Shown piece by piece: positions 9,164 through 17,667 of a DNA stretch of 64,000 nucleotides (its first letter is position 1; each line of letters starts with the position of its first letter). The stretch is from Bacillus shivajii. Its GTDB lineage: Bacteria; Bacillota; Bacilli; Bacillales; Salisediminibacteriaceae. Made by a program: the position numbers and the translations under genes. The notes beneath the pieces are model-generated. The model had not been told where the DNA came from. It saw nothing but the letters and a program-made list of their open reading frames with translations, and made no database searches. The stretch is from positions 1,364,001-1,428,000 of the forward strand of contig NZ_CP084703.1 in NCBI RefSeq assembly GCF_020519665.1. The letters are read 5' to 3'.

Positions 9164-9259
9164 AACGTCAATAAATATAGTATAAATGAACAAAAATTTT
9201 TTTATACGTGGTAGAAAATGATTATAGATATGGTAAAATAAGGGGGATCTTGTCGAGGG

Positions 9260-10339
9260 ATGGGGAGTTATATGTTAGTTAATCTTGCTGGCGAACTTGA
9301 AATAATTGGAAAAACTGTAGGAGACGATGTTGTTTCCGAAAGTGGTAAGTTTTTATTACGTAAAGGCACAACAATTACGGATTGGCAAATTCGAATATTA
9401 AAGAATCACGGTATTCAATCGATAAAAGTGTTGGATGAGCTTGAAGATCCACTTCGTTTACAAATCTTAAACGTTTTGAAAAATAAAGAGGATATTTCAA
9501 GCCTTTATTTTAATAATGTTCAAGAAATTAAACAACTTTTTCATCGTGCGGTGTCAAGAGAGGTCCCGAATTTGCAGAACTTCATGAAACCATTTACTCC
9601 ACTGTTGGAATCAATATTAAATGGAAATGAGATCTTCCTTGAACTACATCATATAAAAGGTCACGATGAGTATACATATCGACATAGTTTAAATGTAGGA
9701 TTACTCGCTGCAACAATTGGGAGGATTCTAAAATATAATAAGAAGAAAGCGTTATTATTAGGTGAGATGGGATTTTTGCATGATATTGGCAAGATGAAAG
9801 TTTCCCAAAATATTTTGAATAAACAAGGTCCATTAACAGATGATGAGTTCGAGCAAGTGAAAATGCACACGGTTTATGGTAGAGAAATGCTAGAACAAAT
9901 CGCCCCAGGAAACAAAGCGCTTCAAGCTGGAGCTGCGCTTCATCATGAAAGATTAGATCGTTCTGGATACCCATATGGCAAAAAGGGTGATGAGCTCCCA
10001 TTTTTGACACAAATTATAGCAGTGGCAGATACATACGATGCGATTTCTTCTGACCGTGTTTACCGATCGAAATTCTCGCCGTTTCATGCGTTAGATGAAC
10101 TTGTATCAGAAGTATATAAAGGGAAATTAAATGGAGAAATTGTTTTCCCGTTTGTAAACCACATTTTAAGAGGATATATTGGAAAAAATGTGCTTTTAAA
10201 TGATGGTAATAAAGGTACGATCGTTCATTTACATATGGAAGAGGTCAATCGACCATTACTTAATGTGTCTGGTGAATTTATTGATTTAAGAAAAACTCGT
10301 GATGTATCGATTTCTAATGTACTAATCAATGATAGTTAA
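9260..10339 (+). CDS. HD-GYP domain protein (putative c-di-GMP phosphodiesterase)
   Basis: A 359-residue protein. An N-terminal region of about 110 residues precedes an HD-GYP domain: HSLNVGLL helix, FLHDIGKMKVS (His/Asp at 174-175), KMHTVYGREML, HHERLDRSGYP (228-238) and IIAVADTYDAISSDR. The usual HHExxDGxGYP has Gly where this protein has Arg (DRSGYP). Family members cleave cyclic di-GMP or bind it. ATG 9260 has a distant GGGGG; ATG 9272 has GGGGAG 5 bases upstream, so the start is uncertain by four codons. It stands alone between repeat copy A and ykuV. Confidence 0.87.
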   Translation: MGSYMLVNLAGELEIIGKTVGDDVVSESGKFLLRKGTTITDWQIRILKNHGIQSIKVLDELEDPLRLQILNVLKNKEDISSLYFNNVQEIKQLFHRAVSREVPNLQNFMKPFTPLLESILNGNEIFLELHHIKGHDEYTYRHSLNVGLLAATIGRILKYNKKKALLLGEMGFLHDIGKMKVSQNILNKQGPLTDDEFEQVKMHTVYGREMLEQIAPGNKALQAGAALHHERLDRSGYPYGKKGDELPFLTQIIAVADTYDAISSDRVYRSKFSPFHALDELVSEVYKGKLNGEIVFPFVNHILRGYIGKNVLLNDGNKGTIVHLHMEEVNRPLLNVSGEFIDLRKTRDVSISNVLINDS

Positions 10340-10366
10340 CGAGGCTGACATCGTCAGCCTCGTTTT
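10339..10366. terminator. bidirectional terminator between HD-GYP gene and ykuV
   Basis: ACGAGGCTGAC-ATC-GTCAGCCTCGT, an 11-bp perfect stem followed by TTTT on the plus strand. It starts at the last base of the HD-GYP stop codon and also lies 14 bases past the end of ykuV on the minus strand. Confidence 0.88.
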
Positions 10367-10379
10367 AAATGGTGTGTTC

Positions 10380-10832
10380 TTATTTTTCTTCAGTGCCAAG
10401 TACACGATTTACACGTTTGCGAAGCATCTTCATACCGCCACCGCCAGCTTGGAAATGGCGTAATTTACCTTCAGCATCAAAAACATAGTATGCAGGTACG
10501 TACTGGTTTTCAAATGCATCCGTTAGTTTATGTTCAGAGTCAACAAACGTAGGTTGTGTAATGTCATGACCTTGTGCCATCGCATTAATGACGCTCATTT
10601 CTAAATCTTTTTCAGAACGAGGCATATGCACTGAAATCACGTTTAATTCATCTTCAAACTCATCACGAAATTCATTTACATCTGGCATTGCTTCTTTACA
10701 AAGGCCACAACTAACAGACCAAAAGTGAATAAGAGTAGGTTTGCCGCTTTCTATTAATTCTTCTTTTGTTACTTCTCCATTAATCCATTCCGTTGCACCA
10801 GTTAGTTCGGGCATTTCTTCACGTAGTTTCAT
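10380..10832 (-). CDS. ykuV: thiol-disulfide oxidoreductase YkuV
   Basis: The start is at ATG 10832 (MKLREEMPELTG) with GAGGAGTG 8 bases upstream, giving 150 residues. It is a thioredoxin-like protein with active site SCGLCKE (Cys42 and Cys45), a cis-Pro region in YVPAYYVF, and a C-terminal FQAGGGGMKMLRKRVNRVL that matches B. subtilis YkuV. B. subtilis YkuV has CHLC; here the first middle residue is Gly. No signal peptide, so it is cytoplasmic. It lies 61 bases downstream of ykuU on the same strand and probably reduces that peroxiredoxin or other disulfides. Confidence 0.92.
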   Translation of the reverse strand: MKLREEMPELTGATEWINGEVTKEELIESGKPTLIHFWSVSCGLCKEAMPDVNEFRDEFEDELNVISVHMPRSEKDLEMSVINAMAQGHDITQPTFVDSEHKLTDAFENQYVPAYYVFDAEGKLRHFQAGGGGMKMLRKRVNRVLGTEEK

Positions 10833-10893
10833 AATCGAATCACTCCTCAATATATAGCTTTTACTGTTTCATTATTTTTTACACAGTGATGAT

Positions 10894-11439
10894 TTATAGC
10901 GTCTTTTGTCCAGGTTTCCAGTTTGCAGGGCATAGTCCACCAGTTTGTAGTGCTTGTAATACACGTAACGTTTCATCGACATCTCGACCAATATTGTTAT
11001 GATTAACAACAGAGTACATTAACTCACCTTCTGGACTGATGATAAACAAGCCGCGTAAGGCAATTCCTTCATCTTCAACTAACACTCCGTATTCGCGAGA
11101 TACTTGATGATTTGTATCAGCCGCAAGTGGGTAGTTTAAGTCACCTAAACCATTATCATCTCGGTTTGTGTTAATCCACGCTAAATGTGTGTGTACAGTG
11201 TCAGTTGAAACACCGATTACTTCCGCATCTAAATCTTCAAATTCTTCATATCGATCACTCATTGATGTAATTTCTGTTGGACAAACGAATGTGAAGTCCA
11301 TCGGATAGAAAAACAGGACTGTCCACTTATCATTTTTCATGTTTTCCTCTAAAGATACTTTCTTAAACTCTTTATTTGCCATAACAGCATCCATTTCAAA
11401 TCTTGGTGCTTGTTTTGCAACCATACGCTTTTCAGACAT
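10894..11439 (-). CDS. ykuU: 2-Cys peroxiredoxin YkuU
   Basis: A 181-residue typical 2-Cys peroxiredoxin. The peroxidatic Cys53 is in FTFVCPTE and the resolving Cys170 is in GGLCPANW. The sequence closely tracks B. subtilis YkuU (MAERMVGKQAPRFEM-type start). It reduces H2O2 and organic peroxides in the cytoplasm. AAGGAGA precedes the ATG. A 15-bp PerR-type box lies 20 bases upstream of the start codon, and ykuV follows, forming a peroxide-defence unit. Confidence 0.95.
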   Translation of the reverse strand: MSEKRMVAKQAPRFEMDAVMANKEFKKVSLEENMKNDKWTVLFFYPMDFTFVCPTEITSMSDRYEEFEDLDAEVIGVSTDTVHTHLAWINTNRDDNGLGDLNYPLAADTNHQVSREYGVLVEDEGIALRGLFIISPEGELMYSVVNHNNIGRDVDETLRVLQALQTGGLCPANWKPGQKTL

Positions 11440-11458
11440 GCTAATCTCTCCTTGTTAT

Positions 11459-11473
11459 TTATAATAATTATTA
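11459..11473. promoter_or_regulatory. candidate PerR/Fur-family box upstream of ykuU
   Basis: TTATAATAATTATTA matches the 7-1-7 PerR consensus TTATAATnATTATAA at 13 of the 14 arm bases. It lies 20 bases upstream of the ykuU start, where PerR binding would block transcription. PerR control of this peroxiredoxin is inference; Fur and Zur boxes are similar. Confidence 0.6.
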
Positions 11474-11538
11474 TTTAGTACAACTTATATTTTAATTGTT
11501 TTTATAAATAAGTCAATAGAAAAGTTATATTTATTAAT

Positions 11539-12026
11539 CGAATCAATTTCATAATTCAAAATAAGGTGGGAAATTCCGAATGATGAGCGTGAACTTCACT
11601 TCAGACGGGCGCTTTCCCGAGGGCTTGTCTTCAGCTAACTTAGGCTTGACGACTCTTCGCCTAAGTGGATCTTCAGACAGCGCTGACCCTCCGGGAGTCG
11701 CCCCCTTTAGTTACGTTCACTCCTAAACAAAACTTGGCTTTTCGTTAAAGAGATTCTTAGTAAGCGAAGTGTGCTTACTTAGAAGCTCTTATGCTTTAGT
11801 GCAAGTCATTAATTAGGAACTTCGACTACAATCGATCACGTCCTGTGATCAACGCCGAAGTCACCACCTCCTGTGGAAGTAAGCCTTAGTTGCCACAAGC
11901 TCAACTCCTATGATTAAACGTCGAGTTGCGACGAGCAAGCGTAGCGGCGCAGGAGCAGTTACTATCGACCATAAATTTATAAATTCTGATAGTACAAATA
12001 AAACGTACATCTTATGAAATTAATTC
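11539..12026 (+). mobile_element. short terminal-inverted-repeat element, copy B
   Basis: A 488-bp relative of copy A in the same orientation. It shares the left end (CGAATCAATTTCATAATTC) and the block with TTCACTTCAGACGG..GCTTTCCCGAGGGCTTGTCTTCAG, and ends in TTATGAAATTAATTC (one change from copy A). The flanks (AATC and AACT) do not form a clear duplication. It fills most of the ykuU upstream gap. The remaining 97 bases (12027-12123) hold a palindrome and no gene. Confidence 0.72.
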
Positions 12027-12079
12027 AACTAAATACAAATACAATTATAAGAGTTCAGTATTTTTGTGCAAGGAAAATG

Positions 12080-12097
12080 CTCTCAAATATTTGAGAG
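12080..12097 (-). terminator. possible terminator of the DHH/CBS/nucleotidyltransferase gene
   Basis: CTCTCAAATATTTGAGAG, an 18-bp perfect palindrome 27 bases past the stop of the minus-strand gene. On that strand it is followed by CATTTTCC, so it is a weak or imperfect intrinsic terminator. Confidence 0.45.
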
Positions 12098-12123
12098 TAT
12101 AAGGTGATTCTCATTATCATCCG

Positions 12124-14730
12124 TTATTCCGTGTCTAATTGATAACGTAGCACATCTTCTAATAGTGATTGTTTAGATAAGGAAGAGTTATCCATTTGCA
12201 ACCGTTCAGCATGTTCTAACATTTCTTTAAAGTGAGGGCCAGGTGAGAGTCCATGCTCAATTAAGTCCTTTCCATCTAGTAAAGGCTCTAACGTTTCTCT
12301 TTTCACGATATATTCAACTGATTTTGACATGAATTCCGGTTTCATTGATACCTCGATCGCAAAATAAGCAACAAGTGGTTCGATTTTTACATTGGCAAAA
12401 TGTTTGTGCCACTCACTATAAGGGCTATCGATAGATATGTTATCTAATGGTTTTTCTTCAAGTAGTGAGTAGAGTTTTTGTACAACTTGGCCGTCGTCTT
12501 TCGTTAAACAAAAAGCTTCTATTTCTTCGAGTGCATGAATGGATAAAGACGTTAGTGAAAAAAATTGTCCGGCCCAAAGTGAGCGGCTTAATTTAATTTT
12601 TTTATTTTTGATTTTATTTCTCATTTCCTTAAATGCTTCAAGCCGTTTATAAATAGAAGATTCATCTACTATATGTTCTAATAAATAAGGTAAGATATTC
12701 AATTCATCAAGTCGGTGATATCCATACAAACTATCCTCTTCAAAAAATAACCGATTTAACTCACTTGATAATCGTTGTTTTGAAACAGAAAGGATGTGAT
12801 TCGCTGACTGTTTTGCTAGGGAGAATGTTTGGTCATTCATGAAAAATTGAAAGCGGCTTTCAAAACGGATGGCTCGTAAAATACGTGTCGGATCTTCAAC
12901 AAAACTAAGATTATATAGTACTTTTAGTTTGCCTTGTTTTAAGTCCTCGTATCCTTGAAAGTAGTCGATAAGTTCACCAAATTGATCCTCGTGTAAACAA
13001 ATGCCCATTGCATTAATCGTAAAATCACGTCTATATAAATCTTCTTTAATATTAGACATTTCAACTTTAGGTAATGCCGCTGGAAAATCGTAATACTCTG
13101 TACGAGCACTCGTTAAATCAATTTTAAATCCTGTAGGATGTGTCCATGTAGCCGTCCGAAATTCTTCATGCGGGCGTACATGTCCGCCGTAGAGGGATTG
13201 TAGTTTTTCGGCTAATTCAATCCCGTCACCTTCGATCACAATATCCATGTCTTCGTTTTGTCGCTCTAATAAGAGGTCTCGAACCATCCCTCCAATTAAA
13301 TAAGCTTTCATATTCTTATGTGCGGCTTCTTGTCCGATCAACATTAATAAGTCATATACAGGCGGAGAAAACTGTTTCCTCATTTCTTGAATAAGTTGTT
13401 TACGATAAGGGATAGAAGAGGATTTAGAATAAGTGATATGTAGTTCTGGTTTTTCATGCATTGCACATATAACATCTGACCTAGAAACTATTCCGATTAA
13501 TGTTCCATCCTTCATTACTGGCAATCGTCCAACATGTTCATAAATCATTTTTTCACGTATTTCTTCAAGAGAAGTGTCTATCGTTATAATAACTGGAGTA
13601 GTGCTCATATAACCTTTAACAGGTGCATGTCCTAAGTTATGGTGTAAAGCTTTATCAACATCTCGTCTTGAAATCACTCCTATAAGTTGGTCATTTTTAA
13701 TGACTGGAAAGCCAGTATGTCCGTATCGGTAGAGCATTTTTGAAGCGACTTCAATGGTTGTATCAGGTGCAACGACACGAACAGGACTAGTCATTATATG
13801 CTCTGCAGTTAATGATGGGGTGACGATTTCGTTTAATTGCTCTAAAACGTTTTCTTGGATATTGTTCACATTTTCGTGTTTAATCATTGCTGAAGCAGCT
13901 TTTTTATGTCCTCCACCACTAAATTGTTTAATGATTGGTAAAACGTTTATACGTTCAGAGGAGGAACGTGAAGTGATGAAAACTTTTTCACCCATCTTTA
14001 CGATTGAAAAAACTGCATCTACACCAGACCTATCCATAATACGTCTGGATATGTAAGCTAAATTACCGGTATATTTCTCTTGTTCATGAGTAGCAACAAG
14101 GATATTTACGCCGTCTATCGATATTTGTGTACTTTGATCAAGTAAAGTTTCAAACAATGATTGCTGGTCGTGCTCTAACGGTGCTTCTCGGTATTTTTCT
14201 ACTACCGCAAGACTTGCCCCATTATCTAAGAGCCATGCTGCTGCTTGAAGATCTCTTCCTGTTGTTGAAGAGTAGGTAAATGCACCAGTATCTGAGTAGA
14301 TCCCTAGAGCAAAAATTGTCGCTTCAAATGGTTTTATATTAATTTCTTTTCTTTGTATTTCTTCGATTAGTAATGTAACTGTCGCTCCAACTTGTTCTGT
14401 TACCCCTTCTTCAAAAGTGACGCTTTTTTCGGTTAGCGGATGATGATCATAAACTGTAAACGTGATTTCTTCGTGTAATTCGTTTTTTAAATCTCCCGTT
14501 CGTGAAAGTGAATTCGTATCAACTAAGGTTATATTTCTTACATGGTTCATGTTGATATTTTTCACTCGTTTGAATGAATACGTATCTTTATAAATGGCTA
14601 AAAAGTGGTCCACTTCAGGACTAAGCTTTGATGCTAAAACGATTTCCGCTTGCGGATATAATTTTTTGGCTGCGATCATTGAAGCGAAACCGTCAAAGTC
14701 TAAGTTTGTGTGTGAGGCAATGATCCTCAT
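12124..14730 (-). CDS. DHH/DHHA1 phosphoesterase - CBS pair - tRNA nucleotidyltransferase fusion (A-adding type)
   Basis: An 868-residue multidomain protein. Residues 1-290 are a DHH/DHHA1 phosphoesterase (DFDG at 11-14, DTN 71-73, DHH 95-97, SDTG 146-149, GGGHKKAAS 272-280). Two CBS domains follow at about 308-365 and 372-425. Residues 470-868 are a class II tRNA nucleotidyltransferase/poly(A) polymerase: LIGGMVRDLLL (478-488), catalytic DMD (494-496), RRDFTINAM (567-575) and DPTRILRAIRFESRF (613-627). This architecture is known from A-adding enzymes such as that of Aquifex, which work with a separate CC-adding enzyme. It probably adds the last A of tRNA CCA ends; the DHH part may act as a nanoRNase or phosphatase. 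All key residues appear present. Confidence 0.9.
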   Translation of the reverse strand: MRIIASHTNLDFDGFASMIAAKKLYPQAEIVLASKLSPEVDHFLAIYKDTYSFKRVKNINMNHVRNITLVDTNSLSRTGDLKNELHEEITFTVYDHHPLTEKSVTFEEGVTEQVGATVTLLIEEIQRKEINIKPFEATIFALGIYSDTGAFTYSSTTGRDLQAAAWLLDNGASLAVVEKYREAPLEHDQQSLFETLLDQSTQISIDGVNILVATHEQEKYTGNLAYISRRIMDRSGVDAVFSIVKMGEKVFITSRSSSERINVLPIIKQFSGGGHKKAASAMIKHENVNNIQENVLEQLNEIVTPSLTAEHIMTSPVRVVAPDTTIEVASKMLYRYGHTGFPVIKNDQLIGVISRRDVDKALHHNLGHAPVKGYMSTTPVIITIDTSLEEIREKMIYEHVGRLPVMKDGTLIGIVSRSDVICAMHEKPELHITYSKSSSIPYRKQLIQEMRKQFSPPVYDLLMLIGQEAAHKNMKAYLIGGMVRDLLLERQNEDMDIVIEGDGIELAEKLQSLYGGHVRPHEEFRTATWTHPTGFKIDLTSARTEYYDFPAALPKVEMSNIKEDLYRRDFTINAMGICLHEDQFGELIDYFQGYEDLKQGKLKVLYNLSFVEDPTRILRAIRFESRFQFFMNDQTFSLAKQSANHILSVSKQRLSSELNRLFFEEDSLYGYHRLDELNILPYLLEHIVDESSIYKRLEAFKEMRNKIKNKKIKLSRSLWAGQFFSLTSLSIHALEEIEAFCLTKDDGQVVQKLYSLLEEKPLDNISIDSPYSEWHKHFANVKIEPLVAYFAIEVSMKPEFMSKSVEYIVKRETLEPLLDGKDLIEHGLSPGPHFKEMLEHAERLQMDNSSLSKQSLLEDVLRYQLDTE

Positions 14731-14790
14731 TGTAAATCCTCCGTTTCCGAAAAATCATTCATTTTTACGAATCATGAAAATGGATTCTTA

Positions 14791-14820
14791 TGAAAAAACG
14801 CCTTCCAAATGGAAGACGTT
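14791..14820 (-). terminator. terminator after pssA
   Basis: On the minus strand, AACGTCTTCC pairs with GGAAGGCGTT (one G-T) around ATTT and is followed by TTTTTT. It separates pssA from the downstream fusion gene, which should therefore have its own promoter. Confidence 0.88.
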
Positions 14821-14830
14821 GTTAAATATA

Positions 14831-15373
14831 TTATACCTTTTTTATTGTAAAATTGCTTATCATAAGAATAGATAATGTTAAAATAATAAACATAAAGGTT
14901 GGGTCTGGAACCATGCCGTTTAGTAAATGACTAATAGTTAAAATACAACCTGCTGCTGTAATGGGCAAACCGACAAAATAGCCTTCTGATTCAGTAACAT
15001 TAAAACGGGCTAAACGAATTGCGCCTGTTGCAATAAAAATAATCGTCGCCATTGACCCGGCTACACCAAAATCAATTAATGTAGATTGGTATAATAATAA
15101 GGCAGGAGCTACACCAAAAGAAATAATATCACATAATGAGTCCAGCTGTTTGCCAATATCTGAAGTGATGTTTAACTTTCTTGCAATCTTGCCGTCTAAA
15201 CGGTCAAATATAGCGGCAAAGCAAATGAATGCAACACTTAATCCATACTGCCCTTGTAGAACGGCGAGGATTGCAAATCCTCCTAATCCAAGATTTATAA
15301 TCGTTAATAAATTTGCTGCTTGACTACGAAACTTTTTAACAGTGTTATCAACGAGGTGCTGAAATAGTATCAA
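14831..15373 (-). CDS. pssA: CDP-diacylglycerol--serine O-phosphatidyltransferase
   Basis: A CDP-alcohol phosphatidyltransferase of about 180 residues. The signature DGxxAR(x8)GxxxDxxxD is seen as DGKIARKLNITSDIGKQLDS followed by LCD. The rest is a chain of hydrophobic helices, so it is an integral membrane enzyme. TTG 15373 is preferred because GGGGAG lies 8 bases before it; a GTG at 15382 overlaps that ribosome site. It makes phosphatidylserine from CDP-DAG and serine. It is divergent from psd, which turns the product into phosphatidylethanolamine. Confidence 0.92.
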   Translation of the reverse strand: MILFQHLVDNTVKKFRSQAANLLTIINLGLGGFAILAVLQGQYGLSVAFICFAAIFDRLDGKIARKLNITSDIGKQLDSLCDIISFGVAPALLLYQSTLIDFGVAGSMATIIFIATGAIRLARFNVTESEGYFVGLPITAAGCILTISHLLNGMVPDPTFMFIILTLSILMISNFTIKKV

Positions 15374-15608
15374 CAGTCTCACTCCCCTCTTGTGATCTTG
15401 AAAAATGTTCCAAGAGCTTACTAAATGTATATTATACCATATAACGAAATACCAAACTACTACAAGAAACTGTCAAAAATTGTGGAAAATCATTGAAACA
15501 ACAAACATTTACTAGATTTTTTACAAAAGTAGTGTTGAGAACAATCAAGCAACCTCATTAAAATGAAATGAATAAAACCACCGTGTTGTACATAGAAAGG
15601 TAGACTTT

Positions 15609-16397
15609 ATGATGAAACGTAAAATGTATCGAACAATGCTTGAATTAACTCATAATCCAATCTATACGTTATTATTACGCCGATTTGTTCAATCGAATGC
15701 CAGTAAACATTTAAATCGTTCATTTTCTAATGCATACAAATTGAATGAAGATGAAATGGAAAAGCAATTAGTGGAATATACGTCCCTCCATGATTTATTT
15801 ATTCGCAGATTAAAATCTGAAAGTCGTCCTATATCCCAAGAGGAAAATAGTGTTGTAAGTCCAGTTGATGGACAATTATCTGAACTAGGTAAGGTGAGCA
15901 GTGAAGCATCATTTACCATTAAGGGGAAAGAGTATGACTTAAAAACAATGCTTGGTTTACCTGAAACAGCTAAGCGTTATGTGAATGGGACTTACATGCT
16001 CTTCTATTTAAGTCCTAAAGATTATCATCGGATTCATAGTCCAGTTCATGGCCAAGTAACAAAACGGTATGCACTTGGAAAATATTCGGAACCAGTAAAT
16101 CAGCTCGGATTACTTTTAGGTGACTCACCTTTAGCAAAGAATTATCGTATCATAACAGAAGTTATTAGTGGTTGTAAAAAAATTGCAGTTGTAAAGATTG
16201 GAGCACTAAATGTTAATAGTGTGCATATGAGCCATTTAAATGAGACGGTAGAAAAAGGAGAAGAAATGGCTTATTTTACATTTGGATCAAGTGTTATTTT
16301 ATTATTTGAAGAAGGAGCGATTCGTTTAACCGAAGAACAAGCTTGTCCTAGGTACGTCAAACAAGGTGAAACAATTGCTTACGGAAATGATGAATAG
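15609..16397 (+). CDS. psd: phosphatidylserine decarboxylase proenzyme
   Basis: A 262-residue Psd. The self-cleavage site is FGSSV (Gly226-Ser227; family usually LGST/GSS), where the serine becomes the pyruvoyl cofactor. Asp87 (SPVDGQ) and His143 (YHRIHSP) complete the Asp-His-Ser triad. Hydrophobic N-terminal residues suggest membrane association. An AAGG ribosome site precedes the ATG. It follows a 226-base divergent region shared with pssA and converts phosphatidylserine to phosphatidylethanolamine. Confidence 0.95.
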   Translation: MMKRKMYRTMLELTHNPIYTLLLRRFVQSNASKHLNRSFSNAYKLNEDEMEKQLVEYTSLHDLFIRRLKSESRPISQEENSVVSPVDGQLSELGKVSSEASFTIKGKEYDLKTMLGLPETAKRYVNGTYMLFYLSPKDYHRIHSPVHGQVTKRYALGKYSEPVNQLGLLLGDSPLAKNYRIITEVISGCKKIAVVKIGALNVNSVHMSHLNETVEKGEEMAYFTFGSSVILLFEEGAIRLTEEQACPRYVKQGETIAYGNDE

Positions 16398-16414
16398 GAT
16401 TTGTGAGGTGCTTC

Positions 16415-17545
16415 ATGAAACTATTATCAACGATAGCTGAGAGGATTGTTGACGAAGTTACTCAAATTGTCCAAGAAGAAGTGATTGTCGTCGATGAACG
16501 AGGACTAATTATTGCTGCAAGTGATATAGAGCGTGTCAGTAATTTTCATGAAGGTGCATATAAGACTTTACAGCAAAAAGAGAAATTTATTATAACGGAA
16601 AATGACGTTCACAATTTAGAAGGAGTTAAAGTTGGGTTAAATTTGCCGATTATACTTGATGGAAGGCCCATTGGTGTCATTGGTATAACCGGTAAATCAG
16701 ATGAAGTTGTTCAATTCGGCCAACTTATTCAACGAATGACCGAACTCATTATTCAAGAGTCATTTTCACGTGAACGGTTAGAATCGAAATACCGAGGACT
16801 AGAAACATTCATTTACGAGTGGGTCAATGTTAAACAATTAGATCGAGATTTTTTAGAGCGAGGTGAAATTCTAGGGATATCGTTAAATTTACCTCGGGTA
16901 TGTGTTCTTTTTGAAGTTAACCCTCACAAACTTAATCAAGCGGAAGGTAGAATCATTGAGCGGGAGATGATTGATACAATAAGAGGTGTCTTTAATGAAG
17001 ATGATCAAAACATCATCGTACCTTGGGGACAAGGGCGCTTCGTTTTAGTAAACAACGAAGAGGGGAGGGGTGAAGAAGCATTTCTAGCAAACCTTTTCCA
17101 CTGTCAAAATGAAATAAAAAAACATTACCGATTGGAACTTTTTATTGGTGTTGGAAATGTCACAAAAGAACCTAGCGAACTTCCAAAGTCATACCAACAA
17201 GCAAAAAAGGCACTGAATGCTTCAAAAAAGCAACACAAAATGATGTTTTATGATGACTTAACATTAGATGTAGCTCTAGCTGAAATTACAACTGATACTA
17301 AGGGAGAAATGGTAAAGCGTGTATTAAAACCGTTAATGGAAGATGAAGAGCTTATGTTAACGCTAGAAACATATATGAAAGAAAACATGTCTTTAAAAAG
17401 TACAGCAGATACGCTTCATATTCACATTAATACATTACATTATCGTTTAAAAAGAATTTCAGAAAAAACCGGTCTTTCTTTAAAAAAGGTAGAAAATCTC
17501 GTATCTTTTTATCTAGCTCTCACCTTCTATAAAGAAATTAGATAA
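16415..17545 (+). CDS. CdaR/PucR-type transcriptional regulator of glycolate oxidase genes
   Basis: The start is at ATG 16415 (MKLLSTIAERIVDEV), preceded by GAGGTG; a GTG at 16403 is in frame but less likely. The N-terminal part (about 1-135) is a sugar-diacid-recognition domain (IVDEVTQIVQEEVIVVDERG, IGVIGITG), then a GGDEF-like middle region and a C-terminal PucR helix-turn-helix (STADTLHIHINTLHYRLKRI). The next genes are glcD and glcF. B. subtilis has a similar regulator, YsfB, next to ysfC-ysfD, so control of glycolate or lactate oxidation is inferred. It lies 17 bases after psd, with its own terminator behind it. Confidence 0.87.
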   Translation: MKLLSTIAERIVDEVTQIVQEEVIVVDERGLIIAASDIERVSNFHEGAYKTLQQKEKFIITENDVHNLEGVKVGLNLPIILDGRPIGVIGITGKSDEVVQFGQLIQRMTELIIQESFSRERLESKYRGLETFIYEWVNVKQLDRDFLERGEILGISLNLPRVCVLFEVNPHKLNQAEGRIIEREMIDTIRGVFNEDDQNIIVPWGQGRFVLVNNEEGRGEEAFLANLFHCQNEIKKHYRLELFIGVGNVTKEPSELPKSYQQAKKALNASKKQHKMMFYDDLTLDVALAEITTDTKGEMVKRVLKPLMEDEELMLTLETYMKENMSLKSTADTLHIHINTLHYRLKRISEKTGLSLKKVENLVSFYLALTFYKEIR

Positions 17546-17560
17546 ATATATAAAAGTTGG

Positions 17561-17618
17561 GCGTTTTCTTGAGTAGGTTTTGTATGATCCTACATAGAAG
17601 AAAACGCTTTTATTTTTT
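17561..17618 (+). terminator. terminator between the CdaR-type regulator and glcD
   Basis: GCGTTTTCTT pairs with AAGAAAACGC; an inner GTAGG/CCTAC arm extends the hairpin, and TTTTATTTTTT follows. Confidence 0.85.
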
Positions 17619-17667
17619 ATAATGTAACAAAAGGGTTCGATGATTTGGAAATAAGGGAGGAGAGCAA

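Noticed and set aside
12105-12119. Fur-like box TGATTCTCATTATCA
   Set aside because: Two arm mismatches, and it lies past the 3' end of a minus-strand gene and 650 bases from ykuU, with an element in between. No gene is placed to use it.
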